Assembly: GCF_029639405.1 (NCBI RefSeq)
Contig: NZ_CP121274.1
Coordinates: 1,984,001 to 2,048,000, forward strand
From: Microbacterium proteolyticum
GTDB lineage: Bacteria; Actinomycetota; Actinomycetes; Actinomycetales; Microbacteriaceae
Reading direction: 5' to 3'
DNA length: 64,000 nt
Part shown: positions 20,320 to 28,195 of the stretch, piece by piece
Layout of the letters: each line of letters begins with the position of its first letter
Numbering within the stretch: position 1 is the stretch's first letter
Program-made: the position numbers and the translations under genes
Notes under the pieces: model-generated
Seen by the model: only the letters and a program-made list of their open reading frames with translations
What the model was told of the DNA's origin: nothing
Databases searched by the model: none

Positions 20320-21684
20320 TCAGAGCTCGAAGACCTTGCCCGGATTCAGGATGCCGAGGGGGTCGAAGACGCGCGCGATGTCGCGTTGCAATCGCCACTG
20401 GTCGTCACCGAGCTCGTCGGCGAGCCAGCGCCTCTTCAGCACCCCGATGCCGTGCTCGCCGGTCAGGGTGCCGCCCAGGTCGAGAGCGGCGCGGAACAGG
20501 TCTTCGGCAGCGGACCAGACGACCTCGGGCACCTCGGATCCCTCGAACACGAAGTTCGGGTGCAGGTTGCCGTCGCCCGCGTGGGCGACCGTCGGGATCA
20601 CCAGGCCGTACCGGCGTTCGATCCCGGCGATCGCGTCGAACATCGCCGGGAGGGCGCTGCGCGGCACCGACACGTCTTCGATGAGCGTGGTCCCGAGGGT
20701 CTCCATCGCGGGGTGCAGGGCTCGGCGCACCGCGAGCAGCGACTCGCCTTCGACCTCGTCGGCGGCGACGGCGACACGACCGCCGGCTCCGCGCAGGACC
20801 CCGGCGATCGCGCGGGCCTCGTCCGCGGCGGCCGGCCCATCGGTCTGGATCGTGAGCTGCGCGGCCCCCTCCGGCGGAGCCGCGAGCGACAGCAGTCGAT
20901 GCACGGCCGCGAGGCTCGTGGCATCCATCAGCTCCATGACCGCCGGCTGGATGCCGGACGCCGTCACCGCGGCCGAGGCCACGGCCGCGGACCGGACACC
21001 GTCGAACAGCGCCGTCAGGGTCACGCGTTCCCCGGCGACCAAGCGCCTCAGTTTCAGGGTGGCGCCGACCACGACGCCCAGGATCCCCTCGGAACCGATG
21101 ACGAGCGAGGTGAGGTCGAGTCCGGTGACGCCCTTGACGCTGCGGTGACCGAGGTGGAGGAGGCGCCCGTCCGCCAGGACCAGATCGACGCCGAGGACCG
21201 CATCCCGCACGACGCCGTACTTCGCGCACAGCAGTCCGCCGGCGCCCGTCGCGATGTTGCCGCCCACCGTCGAGATCGCGCGGCTCGCGGGGTCGGGAGC
21301 CCACCACACACCGTGAGGTTCGAGCAGTGCGTTCAGATCGGCGTTCAGGATGCCGGGTTCCACCACCGCGAGGAGGTCGTCGGCGCGGACCTCGAGCACG
21401 CGGTCCATCGCGCGCACCGACAACGAGATCTCGCCGCCGCCGGTGTTGGCGCCTCCGGCGAGTCCGGTGCCGGCGCCCCGCGGCACGACGGGCGTGCGGG
21501 TCGCCGTGGCGATGCGCATCACCGCCTGGACGTCGGCGACGGATGCGGCGTGCACGACGGCCAGGGGAGTGCCGGGTGCGGCGTGCCCGGACTTGTCGGC
21601 GCGCGCCGCGGTCAGGGCCGCCGGAGAGACGTCGACGCGATCACCGAGCTCGGCCCGGAGCAACGCGACGACGTCGACGGTCAC
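20320..21684 (-). CDS. FAD-linked oxidase (GlcD/D-lactate dehydrogenase type)
   Basis: A 454-residue flavoprotein of the FAD-binding-4 plus FAD-oxidase-C family, which oxidises 2-hydroxy acids such as glycolate or D-lactate. The FAD-binding part shows VVPRGAGTGLAGGANTGGG and SRAISTVGGNIATGAGGLLCAKYGV; the C-terminal part has VAHAGDGNLHPNF and LTGEHGIGVLKRRW. The GTG start at 21684 overlaps the stop of the upstream membrane protein gene (GTGA). Much longer upstream readings of this frame only run antisense through that gene and glyA. The true substrate is not readable; no GlcE/GlcF partner is adjacent. Confidence 0.9.
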   Translation of the reverse strand: MTVDVVALLRAELGDRVDVSPAALTAARADKSGHAAPGTPLAVVHAASVADVQAVMRIATATRTPVVPRGAGTGLAGGANTGGGEISLSVRAMDRVLEVRADDLLAVVEPGILNADLNALLEPHGVWWAPDPASRAISTVGGNIATGAGGLLCAKYGVVRDAVLGVDLVLADGRLLHLGHRSVKGVTGLDLTSLVIGSEGILGVVVGATLKLRRLVAGERVTLTALFDGVRSAAVASAAVTASGIQPAVMELMDATSLAAVHRLLSLAAPPEGAAQLTIQTDGPAAADEARAIAGVLRGAGGRVAVAADEVEGESLLAVRRALHPAMETLGTTLIEDVSVPRSALPAMFDAIAGIERRYGLVIPTVAHAGDGNLHPNFVFEGSEVPEVVWSAAEDLFRAALDLGGTLTGEHGIGVLKRRWLADELGDDQWRLQRDIARVFDPLGILNPGKVFEL

Positions 21685-22067
21685 GCCAGGCGCCGGCGGC
21701 CGTTCAGCGCGCCGAACGTCACGGCGACGACGGCGAAGACGAGTCCGATCCACGCCTGTCCCATGCTCCACCAGGCGATCGTGGCGGCCGCGTACACGAA
21801 CAGCTCGACGATCGCGCGGACGAACGGGTGCACCGCCAGCACGGCACGGGGCGAGACGAACAGCGCCCACACCAGGACCGCCAGGAGCGGGGCGCCGATC
21901 CCGGCGACGATGTTCCAGGGGAACGCCCACGCCGTGAAGCCCCAGATCGCGAGCGTCACGAACGTGGCGATCCCGCACAGCACGCTGCCGATCTCGACGG
22001 CCGTCGGACGCGGACGCATGCCGGGGGCCAGGGGCGCCTGCGCGCGGACGTGGGGAGTGTCGGTCAC
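21681..22067 (-). CDS. Small integral membrane protein, YrdB/DUF2568 type
   Basis: A 128-residue protein with four hydrophobic segments (about 24-42, 50-70, 85-102, 105-122). The string GIGAPLLAVLVWALFVSPRAVLAVHP matches the YrdB (DUF2568) family as I recall it. Function unknown. It overlaps the FAD oxidase start by 4 nt, so the two are co-translated. Divergent from the glyA riboswitch transcript. Confidence 0.75.
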   Translation of the reverse strand: MTDTPHVRAQAPLAPGMRPRPTAVEIGSVLCGIATFVTLAIWGFTAWAFPWNIVAGIGAPLLAVLVWALFVSPRAVLAVHPFVRAIVELFVYAAATIAWWSMGQAWIGLVFAVVAVTFGALNGRRRLA

Positions 22068-22162
22068 ACCGCCATTTTACGCGGGCCCCGCACCGTGGCA
22101 TCCGGGATACCTCGCGGACGAGCGACCCGCCCGGGCGCGTCGCGCGCGAAACCGGGTAGGGT

Positions 22163-22250
22163 GAGGGCGTCGCGACTGGCGTTGAGGTGGGGAACCACCG
22201 GGGAGCGACCGCTTGACGGTATCCGACCGCACGCCTGGGTCGGTGCGGTA
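22163..22250 (+). ncRNA. ZTP riboswitch (pfl motif) upstream of glyA
   Basis: The conserved blocks of the pfl/ZTP aptamer are present in order: GCGACTGGCG near 22170, GGAACCACCGGGGAGCGACCGC at about 22189-22210, and the 3' pseudoknot half CCGCACGCCTGGGTCGG at about 22225-22241. The class senses ZMP/ZTP, signalling 10-formyl-tetrahydrofolate shortage, and turns on folate one-carbon genes (established). It ends about 55 nt before the glyA start, and glyA and folD are exactly the expected targets. A weak -10 (TAGGGT, 22155-22160) lies just upstream. Confidence 0.88.
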
Positions 22251-22305
22251 TCACCGCGGACTCGCCCGAGCCTGCGGCATCCGGAACCATCGTCAAGGAG
22301 ATCGC

Positions 22306-23580
22306 ATGACCGATCCGTACTTCAACGCCCCGCTCTCGGAGGTCGACCCCGAGATCGCCCAGGTCCTCGAGCGCGAGCTCGACCGCCAGCGCGGCTATCT
22401 CGAGATGATCGCGTCCGAGAACTTCGTCCCCGTCTCGGTGCTGCAGTCGCAGGGATCCGTGCTGACCAACAAGTACGCCGAGGGCTACCCGGGTCGCCGC
22501 TACTACGGCGGCTGCGAAGAGGTCGATGTCGCCGAGGAGCTCGCGATCGAGCGCGCGAAGGCGCTGTTCGGTGCCGGGTTCGCCAACGTCCAGCCGCACT
22601 CGGGTGCGTCCGCCAACGCCGCGGTGCTGCACGCCATCGCCCGCCCCGGCGACACGCTGCTCGGCCTCGCCCTCGACCAGGGCGGTCACCTGACCCACGG
22701 CATGAAGATCAACTTCTCCGGCCGCCTGTACGACATCGTCGCGTACGGCGTCGACCCCGAGACCTCGATCATCGACATGGACGAGGTGCGTCGTCTCGCG
22801 CTCGAGCACAAGCCGAAGGTCATCATCGCGGGCTGGTCGGCGTACCCGCGCCAGCTCGACTTCGCAGCCTTCCGCGCGATCGCCGACGAGGTCGGGGCAT
22901 ACCTGTGGGTCGACATGGCGCACTTCGCCGGTCTCGTCGCCGCGGGCGTCCACCCGAGCCCGATCCCGCACGCGCACGTCGTCTCCACCACGGTGCACAA
23001 GACGATCGGCGGCCCCCGCTCGGGCCTCATCCTCACCAACGACGCCGACCTCGCCAAGAAGATCAACACCGCGGTCTTCCCCGGCCAGCAGGGCGGTCCG
23101 CTCATGCACGTCATCGCCGCCAAGGCGACGGCGTTCAAGCTCGCCCAGACGCCCGAGTTCAAGGAGCGCCAGGAGCGCACCCTCCGCGGTGCGTCGATCC
23201 TCGCCGACCGCCTCACCCAGGACGACGTGAAGGCCGCCGGTATCGCGGTCCGTTCGGGTGGCACGGACGTGCACCTCGTGCTCGTCGACCTCCGCGAGGC
23301 CGAGATCGACGGCAAGCAGGCCGAAGACCTGCTGCACGAGATCCACATCACGGTCAACCGGAACGCGGTCCCCAACGACCCGCGCCCGCCGATGGTCACG
23401 TCGGGTCTGCGCATCGGCACCCCGGCTCTCGCCACCCGGGGCTTCGGCGACGCGGAGTTCACCGAGGTCGCCGACATCATCGCGCTCGCGCTGATCCCCG
23501 GTGCCGACGTCGAGGCGCTGCGCACCCGCGTGGCCGCGCTGACGGCGGCCTTCCCGCTGTACCCCGGCCTCCAGCAGTGA
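22306..23580 (+). CDS. glyA: Serine hydroxymethyltransferase
   Basis: A 424-residue PLP enzyme interconverting serine and glycine while charging tetrahydrofolate with a one-carbon unit. Hallmarks: [42 protein letters not shown] and the PLP lysine Lys232 in [17 protein letters not shown] at 22306 after CAAGGAG. It is controlled by the ZTP riboswitch immediately upstream and followed by a terminator-like hairpin before folD. Confidence 0.97.
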   Translation: MTDPYFNAPLSEVDPEIAQVLERELDRQRGYLEMIASENFVPVSVLQSQGSVLTNKYAEGYPGRRYYGGCEEVDVAEELAIERAKALFGAGFANVQPHSGASANAAVLHAIARPGDTLLGLALDQGGHLTHGMKINFSGRLYDIVAYGVDPETSIIDMDEVRRLALEHKPKVIIAGWSAYPRQLDFAAFRAIADEVGAYLWVDMAHFAGLVAAGVHPSPIPHAHVVSTTVHKTIGGPRSGLILTNDADLAKKINTAVFPGQQGGPLMHVIAAKATAFKLAQTPEFKERQERTLRGASILADRLTQDDVKAAGIAVRSGGTDVHLVLVDLREAEIDGKQAEDLLHEIHITVNRNAVPNDPRPPMVTSGLRIGTPALATRGFGDAEFTEVADIIALALIPGADVEALRTRVAALTAAFPLYPGLQQ

Positions 23581-23585
23581 GCCGT

Positions 23586-23622
23586 GCCGGGGCGGGTGTC
23601 GCGCAGGCGGCCCCGCCCCGGC
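23586..23622 (+). terminator. Terminator-like hairpin after glyA
   Basis: GCCGGGGCGGG (23586-23596) pairs perfectly over 11 bp with CCCGCCCCGGC (23612-23622) around a 15-nt loop, 5 bp after the glyA stop. If active, folD is expressed by read-through or from its own promoter. Confidence 0.6.
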
Positions 23623-23700
23623 ATCCGGCCCGCGCTGTGCGCCCCGTGCCGTGCGGCCCGCGCTGCGCGGCGGGCGGGGTCCGGGTCGGCGCCCTCTCCG

Positions 23701-23767
23701 CGATAAACGCGATCCGCGGCGAGACACGCCCCGTCGCGTTGTTTCCCACCGTGGATAGCGTTTATCG
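23701..23767. repeat. Palindromic element, family A copy 2
   Basis: Perfect outer arms CGATAAACGC (23701-23710) and GCGTTTATCG (23758-23767), extended inward with about 10 more mostly paired bases. It is gap-free alignable with 16137-16200 (shared AAACGCGAT-S-CGCGGCGAG, GTTTCCC and GGAT-x-GCGTT). It fills the gap between glyA and folD. Confidence 0.85.
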
Positions 23768-23809
23768 GTGCCACGCAACCCCTACACACACCACGAAACG
23801 AGGGATGCC

Positions 23810-24694
23810 ATGACGGCGACGATTCTCGACGGCAAGGCCGCTGCGGCGGCGATCAAGACCGAGCTCGCCGAGCGGGTCGCAGCCCTGCGCGAGCGCGGGA
23901 TCGTGCCCGGCATCGCCACCGTGCTCGTCGGCGCCGACCCCGCGTCGCAGCTGTACGTCGGGATGAAGCACAAGCAGTCCGAGGCGATCGGCATGAACTC
24001 GATCCAGATCGAGCTGTCCGCCGAGTCCACGCAGGACGAGGTCGAGGCGGTCATCGACGGCCTCAACGCCGACCCGGCCTGTCACGGCTACATCGTGCAG
24101 CTCCCGCTGCCGAAGCACCTCGACACCGATGCGATCCTCGAGCGCATCGATCCGGCGAAGGATGCCGACGGCCTCCACCCCACGAACCTCGGCCGTCTGG
24201 TGCTCAACGTCAACGCCCCCATCACGACGCCGCTGCCGTGCACGCCGCGCGGGGTCATCGAGCTGCTGCTGCGCAACGACTACGACCTGAAGGGCAAGGA
24301 GGTCGTCGTCGTCGGCCGCGGTGTCACGATCGGCCGCTCCATCGGTCTGCTGCTGACCCGTCGCGAGATCAACGCCACCGTGACCCTCACGCACACCGGC
24401 ACCGTCGACCTCGCGAAGCACCTGCGCGAAGCCGACGTCATCGTCGCGGCCGCCGGCGTGAAGCACATCGTGCGCGCCGAGGACGTCAAGCCGGGAGCCG
24501 CGGTGCTCGACGTGGGTGTCACGCGCGAGACCGACCCCGAGACGGGGAAGTCGCGTGTCTACGGGGACGTGCACCCGGACGTCGCCGAGGTCGCCGGGTT
24601 CGTCTCGCCCAACCCGGGCGGGGTCGGGCCGATGACCGTGGCTCTGCTGATGACCAACGTCGTCGAGGCGGCGGAGCGCGCGGCCGGTCTCTGA
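23810..24694 (+). CDS. folD: Bifunctional methylenetetrahydrofolate dehydrogenase/cyclohydrolase
   Basis: A 294-residue enzyme converting 5,10-methylene- to 10-formyl-tetrahydrofolate in two steps. Motifs: [23 protein letters not shown] with the active-site Lys, [24 protein letters not shown], and the NADP-binding [14 protein letters not shown]. The ATG at 23810 follows CGAGGGATGCC; an in-frame ATG-like extension upstream would start inside the palindromic element and is not needed. Functionally downstream of GlyA, and probably also under the ZTP switch if read-through occurs. Confidence 0.95.
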   Translation: MTATILDGKAAAAAIKTELAERVAALRERGIVPGIATVLVGADPASQLYVGMKHKQSEAIGMNSIQIELSAESTQDEVEAVIDGLNADPACHGYIVQLPLPKHLDTDAILERIDPAKDADGLHPTNLGRLVLNVNAPITTPLPCTPRGVIELLLRNDYDLKGKEVVVVGRGVTIGRSIGLLLTRREINATVTLTHTGTVDLAKHLREADVIVAAAGVKHIVRAEDVKPGAAVLDVGVTRETDPETGKSRVYGDVHPDVAEVAGFVSPNPGGVGPMTVALLMTNVVEAAERAAGL

Positions 24695-24829
24695 ACCGCA
24701 GAATCGCGCCCGCTCCCCGGAGCCCGGCACGCGCGCGAACGGTGAACCGCGCACCCACGCCGACTGAACAGACGGAGCGCCACGCGCAACGGGGAGGCGG
24801 TGACCCGTGAGACGTGTCAGAGTTTGTTC

Positions 24830-25318
24830 ATGACTGAGTCCGTGCTGAACGACCTCCTCCGCCGCGTCACCGAGAGCGGCCTGCTCGACGAGCCGACCAT
24901 CGACGAGGACACCGTCGTGGGTCTGGCCCACCTGGATGCCGCGGGCGTCGAGGTCGAGGTCGACCTCGACCCCGAGATCGACGACGTCGACGACCCCGAC
25001 GTCGACGCGATCCTCACGTCGCTGTCCGACATCCTCTCGGTGAGCGAGGACCGCTGGCGCGCCATCGTCGACGAGATCGTGACCGAGATCGAGGACGCGC
25101 TCGAGGACGACGAGGTCGACAGTGAGATCGACCTCCGCACCGACCTCGAGGCCGTGGGCGTCGGCGTCTTCGCCGACGCGATCATCGTGGTCTTCGCCGG
25201 GGCGACGTCGTTCCCCGACGCGCTCGTGCACGTGCAGCTCACGCCCGAGCTCGAGGTCGAGGACATCGAGATCGTCAGCGACGACGACGAGGACGATGAG
25301 GACGACGACGAGGACTGA
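24830..25318 (+). CDS. Highly acidic protein of unknown function
   Basis: I do not recognise a family. 162 residues, very rich in Asp and Glu throughout and ending in an almost pure D/E tail (SDDDEDDEDDDED). There is no signal peptide or membrane helix. The N-terminus TESVLNDLLRRVTESGLLDEPTIDED looks helical; a central ADAIIVVFAGATSFPDALVHVQL looks like a folded beta core. The start is uncertain: ATG 24830 has a weak ribosome site, whereas GTG 24800 in the same frame has GGGGAGG just ahead and would add ten residues. Followed by a strong terminator. Confidence 0.65.
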   Translation: MTESVLNDLLRRVTESGLLDEPTIDEDTVVGLAHLDAAGVEVEVDLDPEIDDVDDPDVDAILTSLSDILSVSEDRWRAIVDEIVTEIEDALEDDEVDSEIDLRTDLEAVGVGVFADAIIVVFAGATSFPDALVHVQLTPELEVEDIEIVSDDDEDDEDDDED

Positions 25319-25326
25319 CTCGTGAC

Positions 25327-25360
25327 GAAGGGGGCCGGACGCAATCGTCCGGCCCCCTTC
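25327..25360. terminator. Strong bidirectional terminator
   Basis: GAAGGGGGCCGGAC (25327-25340) pairs perfectly over 14 bp with 25347-25360 around a 6-nt loop GCAATC, between the converging acidic-protein and hpaI genes. A-rich/T-rich ends (GAAG/CTTC) suit termination both ways. Confidence 0.82.
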
Positions 25361-25368
25361 GCGTGCGC

Positions 25369-26169
25369 TCAGTAGCTGTCGCGGGACTCCGTGCGAGCGG
25401 CGACGAACCGGGCCGCCAACGCCTCCGACGCGCGGGCGAGCAGGGCCACATCGGCGCCGACCGCGACGAAGTCCGCGCCCGCGTCGAGGTACGCCTCGGC
25501 GACGGCGGGATCGAACGCGTTGACCCCGACCGGGGTGCCGGCCGCGCGCGCCGCGGCGAAGACCCGGTGCACCGCGGCGACGACGTCGGGGTGCGACTGC
25601 TGTCCCAGCAGCCCCATGGACGCCGACAGGTCGGAGGGGCCGACGAAGACGGCATCCACCCCCTCGACGGCCGCGATCTCCGCCGCGGCCTCGACGCCGG
25701 CTGCGGTCTCGATCTGCACCGTCACGGAGACGTGTTCGGCGGCGCCGGCGAGGTAGCCGTCGACGCGGTTCCACCGGGCGCTGCGGGCCAGGGCGCTGCC
25801 GACGCCGCGGATCCCGGCCGGCGGGTACCGCGTCGCCGCGACGGCGGCGCGGGCTTCGCCTGCCGACGACACCATCGGGACGATGATGTTCTGCGCGCCG
25901 ATGTCGAGCACCTGCTTGATGAGCACCGGATCGTTCCACGGCACCCGCACGACGGGAGTCACGGGGTATCCGGCCGCGGTCTGCAGCTGCGCGAGCACCG
26001 ACTCGAGCGACAGCGCGCTGTGCTCCATGTCGACCAGCAGCCAGTCCAGGCCCGAGCCCGCGGCGATCTCGGTCGCCACCGTGCTGCCGGCGCACACCCA
26101 CATGCCGGCGAGCGGGCGATCGGATGCCGCGAGGGCGGCGCGGAAGGTGGGGGTCAGACGAAGCGGCAC
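25369..26169 (-). CDS. hpaI: 4-hydroxy-2-oxo-heptane-1,7-dioate aldolase (HpaI/HpcH family)
   Basis: A 266-residue class II aldolase, last step of homoprotocatechuate meta-cleavage: it splits the hydroxy-oxo-dioate to pyruvate and succinate semialdehyde. Family marks: DWLLVDMEHSALSLE, IIVPMVSSAGEARAAVAATRYPPAGIRGVG, VQIETAAGVEAA and the metal/active-site block AVFVGPSDLSASMG. The start is GTG 26169, overlapping the hydratase 3' end by 16 nt; no better start is present, since the frame further up is antisense-like. Last gene of the hpa operon, followed by the shared terminator. Confidence 0.88.
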   Translation of the reverse strand: MPLRLTPTFRAALAASDRPLAGMWVCAGSTVATEIAAGSGLDWLLVDMEHSALSLESVLAQLQTAAGYPVTPVVRVPWNDPVLIKQVLDIGAQNIIVPMVSSAGEARAAVAATRYPPAGIRGVGSALARSARWNRVDGYLAGAAEHVSVTVQIETAAGVEAAAEIAAVEGVDAVFVGPSDLSASMGLLGQQSHPDVVAAVHRVFAAARAAGTPVGVNAFDPAVAEAYLDAGADFVAVGADVALLARASEALAARFVAARTESRDSY

Positions 26170-26939
26170 GTGATCGTTCCCATCGGTCCGTAGTCGCACA
26201 GCACGTCGTCGCCGCGTGACACCCACATCGGGCGCGTGAACGATCCTGCCAGGATGATCTCGCCCGCCTCCAGGCGCGCGCCGTGCTGGTGGAACTTGTT
26301 CGCCAGCCACGCGACACCGGTCGCGGGGTGGCCGAGGACTCCCGCGGCGACCCCGGTCTCCTCGATCTCACCGTTGCGGCTGAGGACGCCCGGCACCCAC
26401 CGCAGGTCGATCTCGTCGGGACGCTTGCGCACGTCCCCGAGCACCATCGCGCCGTAGGCGGCGTTGTCGCTGATCGTGTCGACGATCGTGCGACCCTCGA
26501 GCTCGATGTGGGAGTTGAGCACCTCGAGCGCGGGAACGGCGTAGTCGATCGCCGCGAGGGCATCCTCCAGCGTGCAGTCGGGCCCCTCGAGCGGTGTCTT
26601 CAGCGCGAACGCGAGCTCGACCTCGATGCGGACGTTCGAGAAGTGATCCACGGGGATCTCGTCGCCCGTGCGGTACACGGTGTCGTCGAACATCACGCCG
26701 TAGTCCGGCTCGGTGATCCCCGTCGCCTGCTGCATCGCCTTCGAGGTGAGGCCGATCTTGCGCCCGACGAGCGTGCGGCCCGCGGCGACTTGCGTATCGC
26801 GCCAGCGGCCCTGGATGGCGTAGGAGTCCTCGACCGTGGCATCCGGGTACCGTGCCGTGATGCGCGGAATCACCGCGTGCGTCCGCGCGGCTTCGGCGAG
26901 CTCTTCTGCGATGTCGTCGATCTGCTGCTCGTTGAGCAT
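26154..26939 (-). CDS. hpaH: 2-oxo-hept-4-ene-1,7-dioate hydratase
   Basis: A 261-residue hydratase of the FAH-like HpaH/MhpD group that adds water to the 2-oxo-heptenedioate, giving the substrate of HpaI. Key strings: VGRKIGLTSKAMQQATGITEPDYGVMFDD, FSNVRIEVELAFALK (metal Glu pair), SDNAAYGAMVLG and ILAGSFTRPMWVSRGD. ATG 26939 after GGAGGAGACGC. It overlaps hpaI. A family C palindrome occupies almost all of the 94-bp gap to hpaD, so this pair may form its own unit. Confidence 0.93.
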   Translation of the reverse strand: MLNEQQIDDIAEELAEAARTHAVIPRITARYPDATVEDSYAIQGRWRDTQVAAGRTLVGRKIGLTSKAMQQATGITEPDYGVMFDDTVYRTGDEIPVDHFSNVRIEVELAFALKTPLEGPDCTLEDALAAIDYAVPALEVLNSHIELEGRTIVDTISDNAAYGAMVLGDVRKRPDEIDLRWVPGVLSRNGEIEETGVAAGVLGHPATGVAWLANKFHQHGARLEAGEIILAGSFTRPMWVSRGDDVLCDYGPMGTITCRFV

Positions 26940-26960
26940 GCGTCTCCTCCGTCGTGGCGG

Positions 26961-27026
26961 CGCGTGAGTCGCCAAGATTCGTCGCCTAGAGGGGTGCTCA
27001 GGCGACAAATACTGGCGACTCACGCG
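26961..27026. repeat. Palindromic element, family C copy 1
   Basis: The 27-nt arms at 26961-26987 (CGCGTGAGTCGCCAAGATTC then GTCGCCT) and 27000-27026 match in 24 of 27 positions around a 12-nt loop. The near-identical but perfectly matched copy 2 is at 45274-45337. It is inserted between hpaD and hpaH inside the hpa operon. Confidence 0.9.
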
Positions 27027-27033
27027 AGGGGGG

Positions 27034-28194
27034 TTACAGCTGGTTGCCGAGTTTGAACTCGGAGGGGGAGGGGGAAGAGGGCGACGCGTCGGGGGCGCGC
27101 GTGTAGGAGAAGCCGTCGGCGCCGATCGTCACGGCCATCTCGCTCGAGTCCGTGCGCGCACGGACCGGCTGCGGGATGCCGTCGAGGTCGAGCACCAGCG
27201 AACCGTCGGTGTACCACGACGGGACGACGGGGTTCCCCCACCAGTCGCGGCGCTGGTTGTCGTGCACGTCCCACGTGATGACGGGGTTGTCGGGGTCTCC
27301 GGTGTAGTAGTCCTGCGTGTACACCTCGACGCGGTGGCCGTCGGGGTCGCGCAGGTACAGGTAGAACGCGTTCGAGACGCCGTGGCGGCCGGGGCCGCGT
27401 TCGATGGCATCCGATCGGCGGAGGGCGCCGAGCTTGTCGCAGATGGCGAGGATGTTGTGCTTCTCGTGCGTCGCGAAGCACACGTGGTGCATGCGCGGGC
27501 CGTCGCCGCCGGTCATCGCGGTGTCGTGCACGGTGGGCTTGCGCCGCATCCACGCGGCGTACACCGTGCCCTCCTCGTCCTGGATGTCCTCGGTGACGCG
27601 GAAGCCCAACGCCTGCATGAAGTTCACCGCGCGGGGGACGTCGGGGGTGATCTGGTTGAAGTGGTCCAGGCGCACGAGCTCGCCGGGGGAGTGCAGGTCG
27701 TAGCGCCACGACAGGCGCTCCTGGTGCTCGGTGTCGAAGAAGAACTCGTACGGGAATCCGAGCGGATCGACCACGCGCACCGAGTCGCCGATGCCCTTCG
27801 TGAAGCCGTTCGGCTCGCGGCGGACGTCGCAGCCGAGCTCTTCGTAGAACGCGACGGCCTTGTCGAGGTCTTCCGCCGACCGGACGCGGTACGAGAACGC
27901 CGCCACCGCGGCGATCGGCCCCCGCCGCAGGACGAGGTTGTGGTGGATGAACTCCTCCGTCGACCGGAGGTAGATCGCGTCCGCGTCCTCCTCCGTCACG
28001 TGCAGACCGAGCACGTCGACGTAGAACTCCCGGGATGCCGCGAGGTCGGTGACGACGAGCTCCATGTACGCGCACCGGAGGATGTCGGGCGCGGGAGAGG
28101 CGGGGGTGGGGACGGGGTTCTCCGCCTGGATCGGCGCCTCCTGCGACACGAAGAATCCCGACGAGGTGCGGGTCATCTGGCTGCGGTCGGTCAT
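27034..28194 (-). CDS. hpaD: 3,4-dihydroxyphenylacetate (homoprotocatechuate) 2,3-dioxygenase
   Basis: A 386-residue type I extradiol ring-cleavage dioxygenase. The metal ligands can be placed exactly: His178 (LDHFNQITPDV), His237 (MHHVCFATHE) and Glu290 (HRVEVYTQDYY). Their spacing (59 and 53) equals that of the Brevibacterium fuscum Fe enzyme and the Arthrobacter Mn enzyme (155/214/267), so it belongs to that actinobacterial subgroup. Whether Fe or Mn is used cannot be told. A Pro-rich N-terminal extension of about 23 residues precedes the usual start. It starts 1 nt after hpaE, so it is coupled. Confidence 0.95.
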   Translation of the reverse strand: MTDRSQMTRTSSGFFVSQEAPIQAENPVPTPASPAPDILRCAYMELVVTDLAASREFYVDVLGLHVTEEDADAIYLRSTEEFIHHNLVLRRGPIAAVAAFSYRVRSAEDLDKAVAFYEELGCDVRREPNGFTKGIGDSVRVVDPLGFPYEFFFDTEHQERLSWRYDLHSPGELVRLDHFNQITPDVPRAVNFMQALGFRVTEDIQDEEGTVYAAWMRRKPTVHDTAMTGGDGPRMHHVCFATHEKHNILAICDKLGALRRSDAIERGPGRHGVSNAFYLYLRDPDGHRVEVYTQDYYTGDPDNPVITWDVHDNQRRDWWGNPVVPSWYTDGSLVLDLDGIPQPVRARTDSSEMAVTIGADGFSYTRAPDASPSSPSPSEFKLGNQL

Positions 28195-28195
28195 C

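Noticed and set aside
20320..23778. Very long minus-strand open frame (over 1100 codons) across the FAD oxidase, membrane protein and glyA
   Set aside because: Only the first 454 residues from the GTG at 21684 make a real protein; the rest is antisense to glyA and a riboswitch, open merely because of high GC.
24800..24829. GTG 24800 as the start of the acidic protein
   Set aside because: Kept only as an alternative: its ribosome site is better, but the added residues (TRETCQSLF) do not fit the acidic character of the protein.
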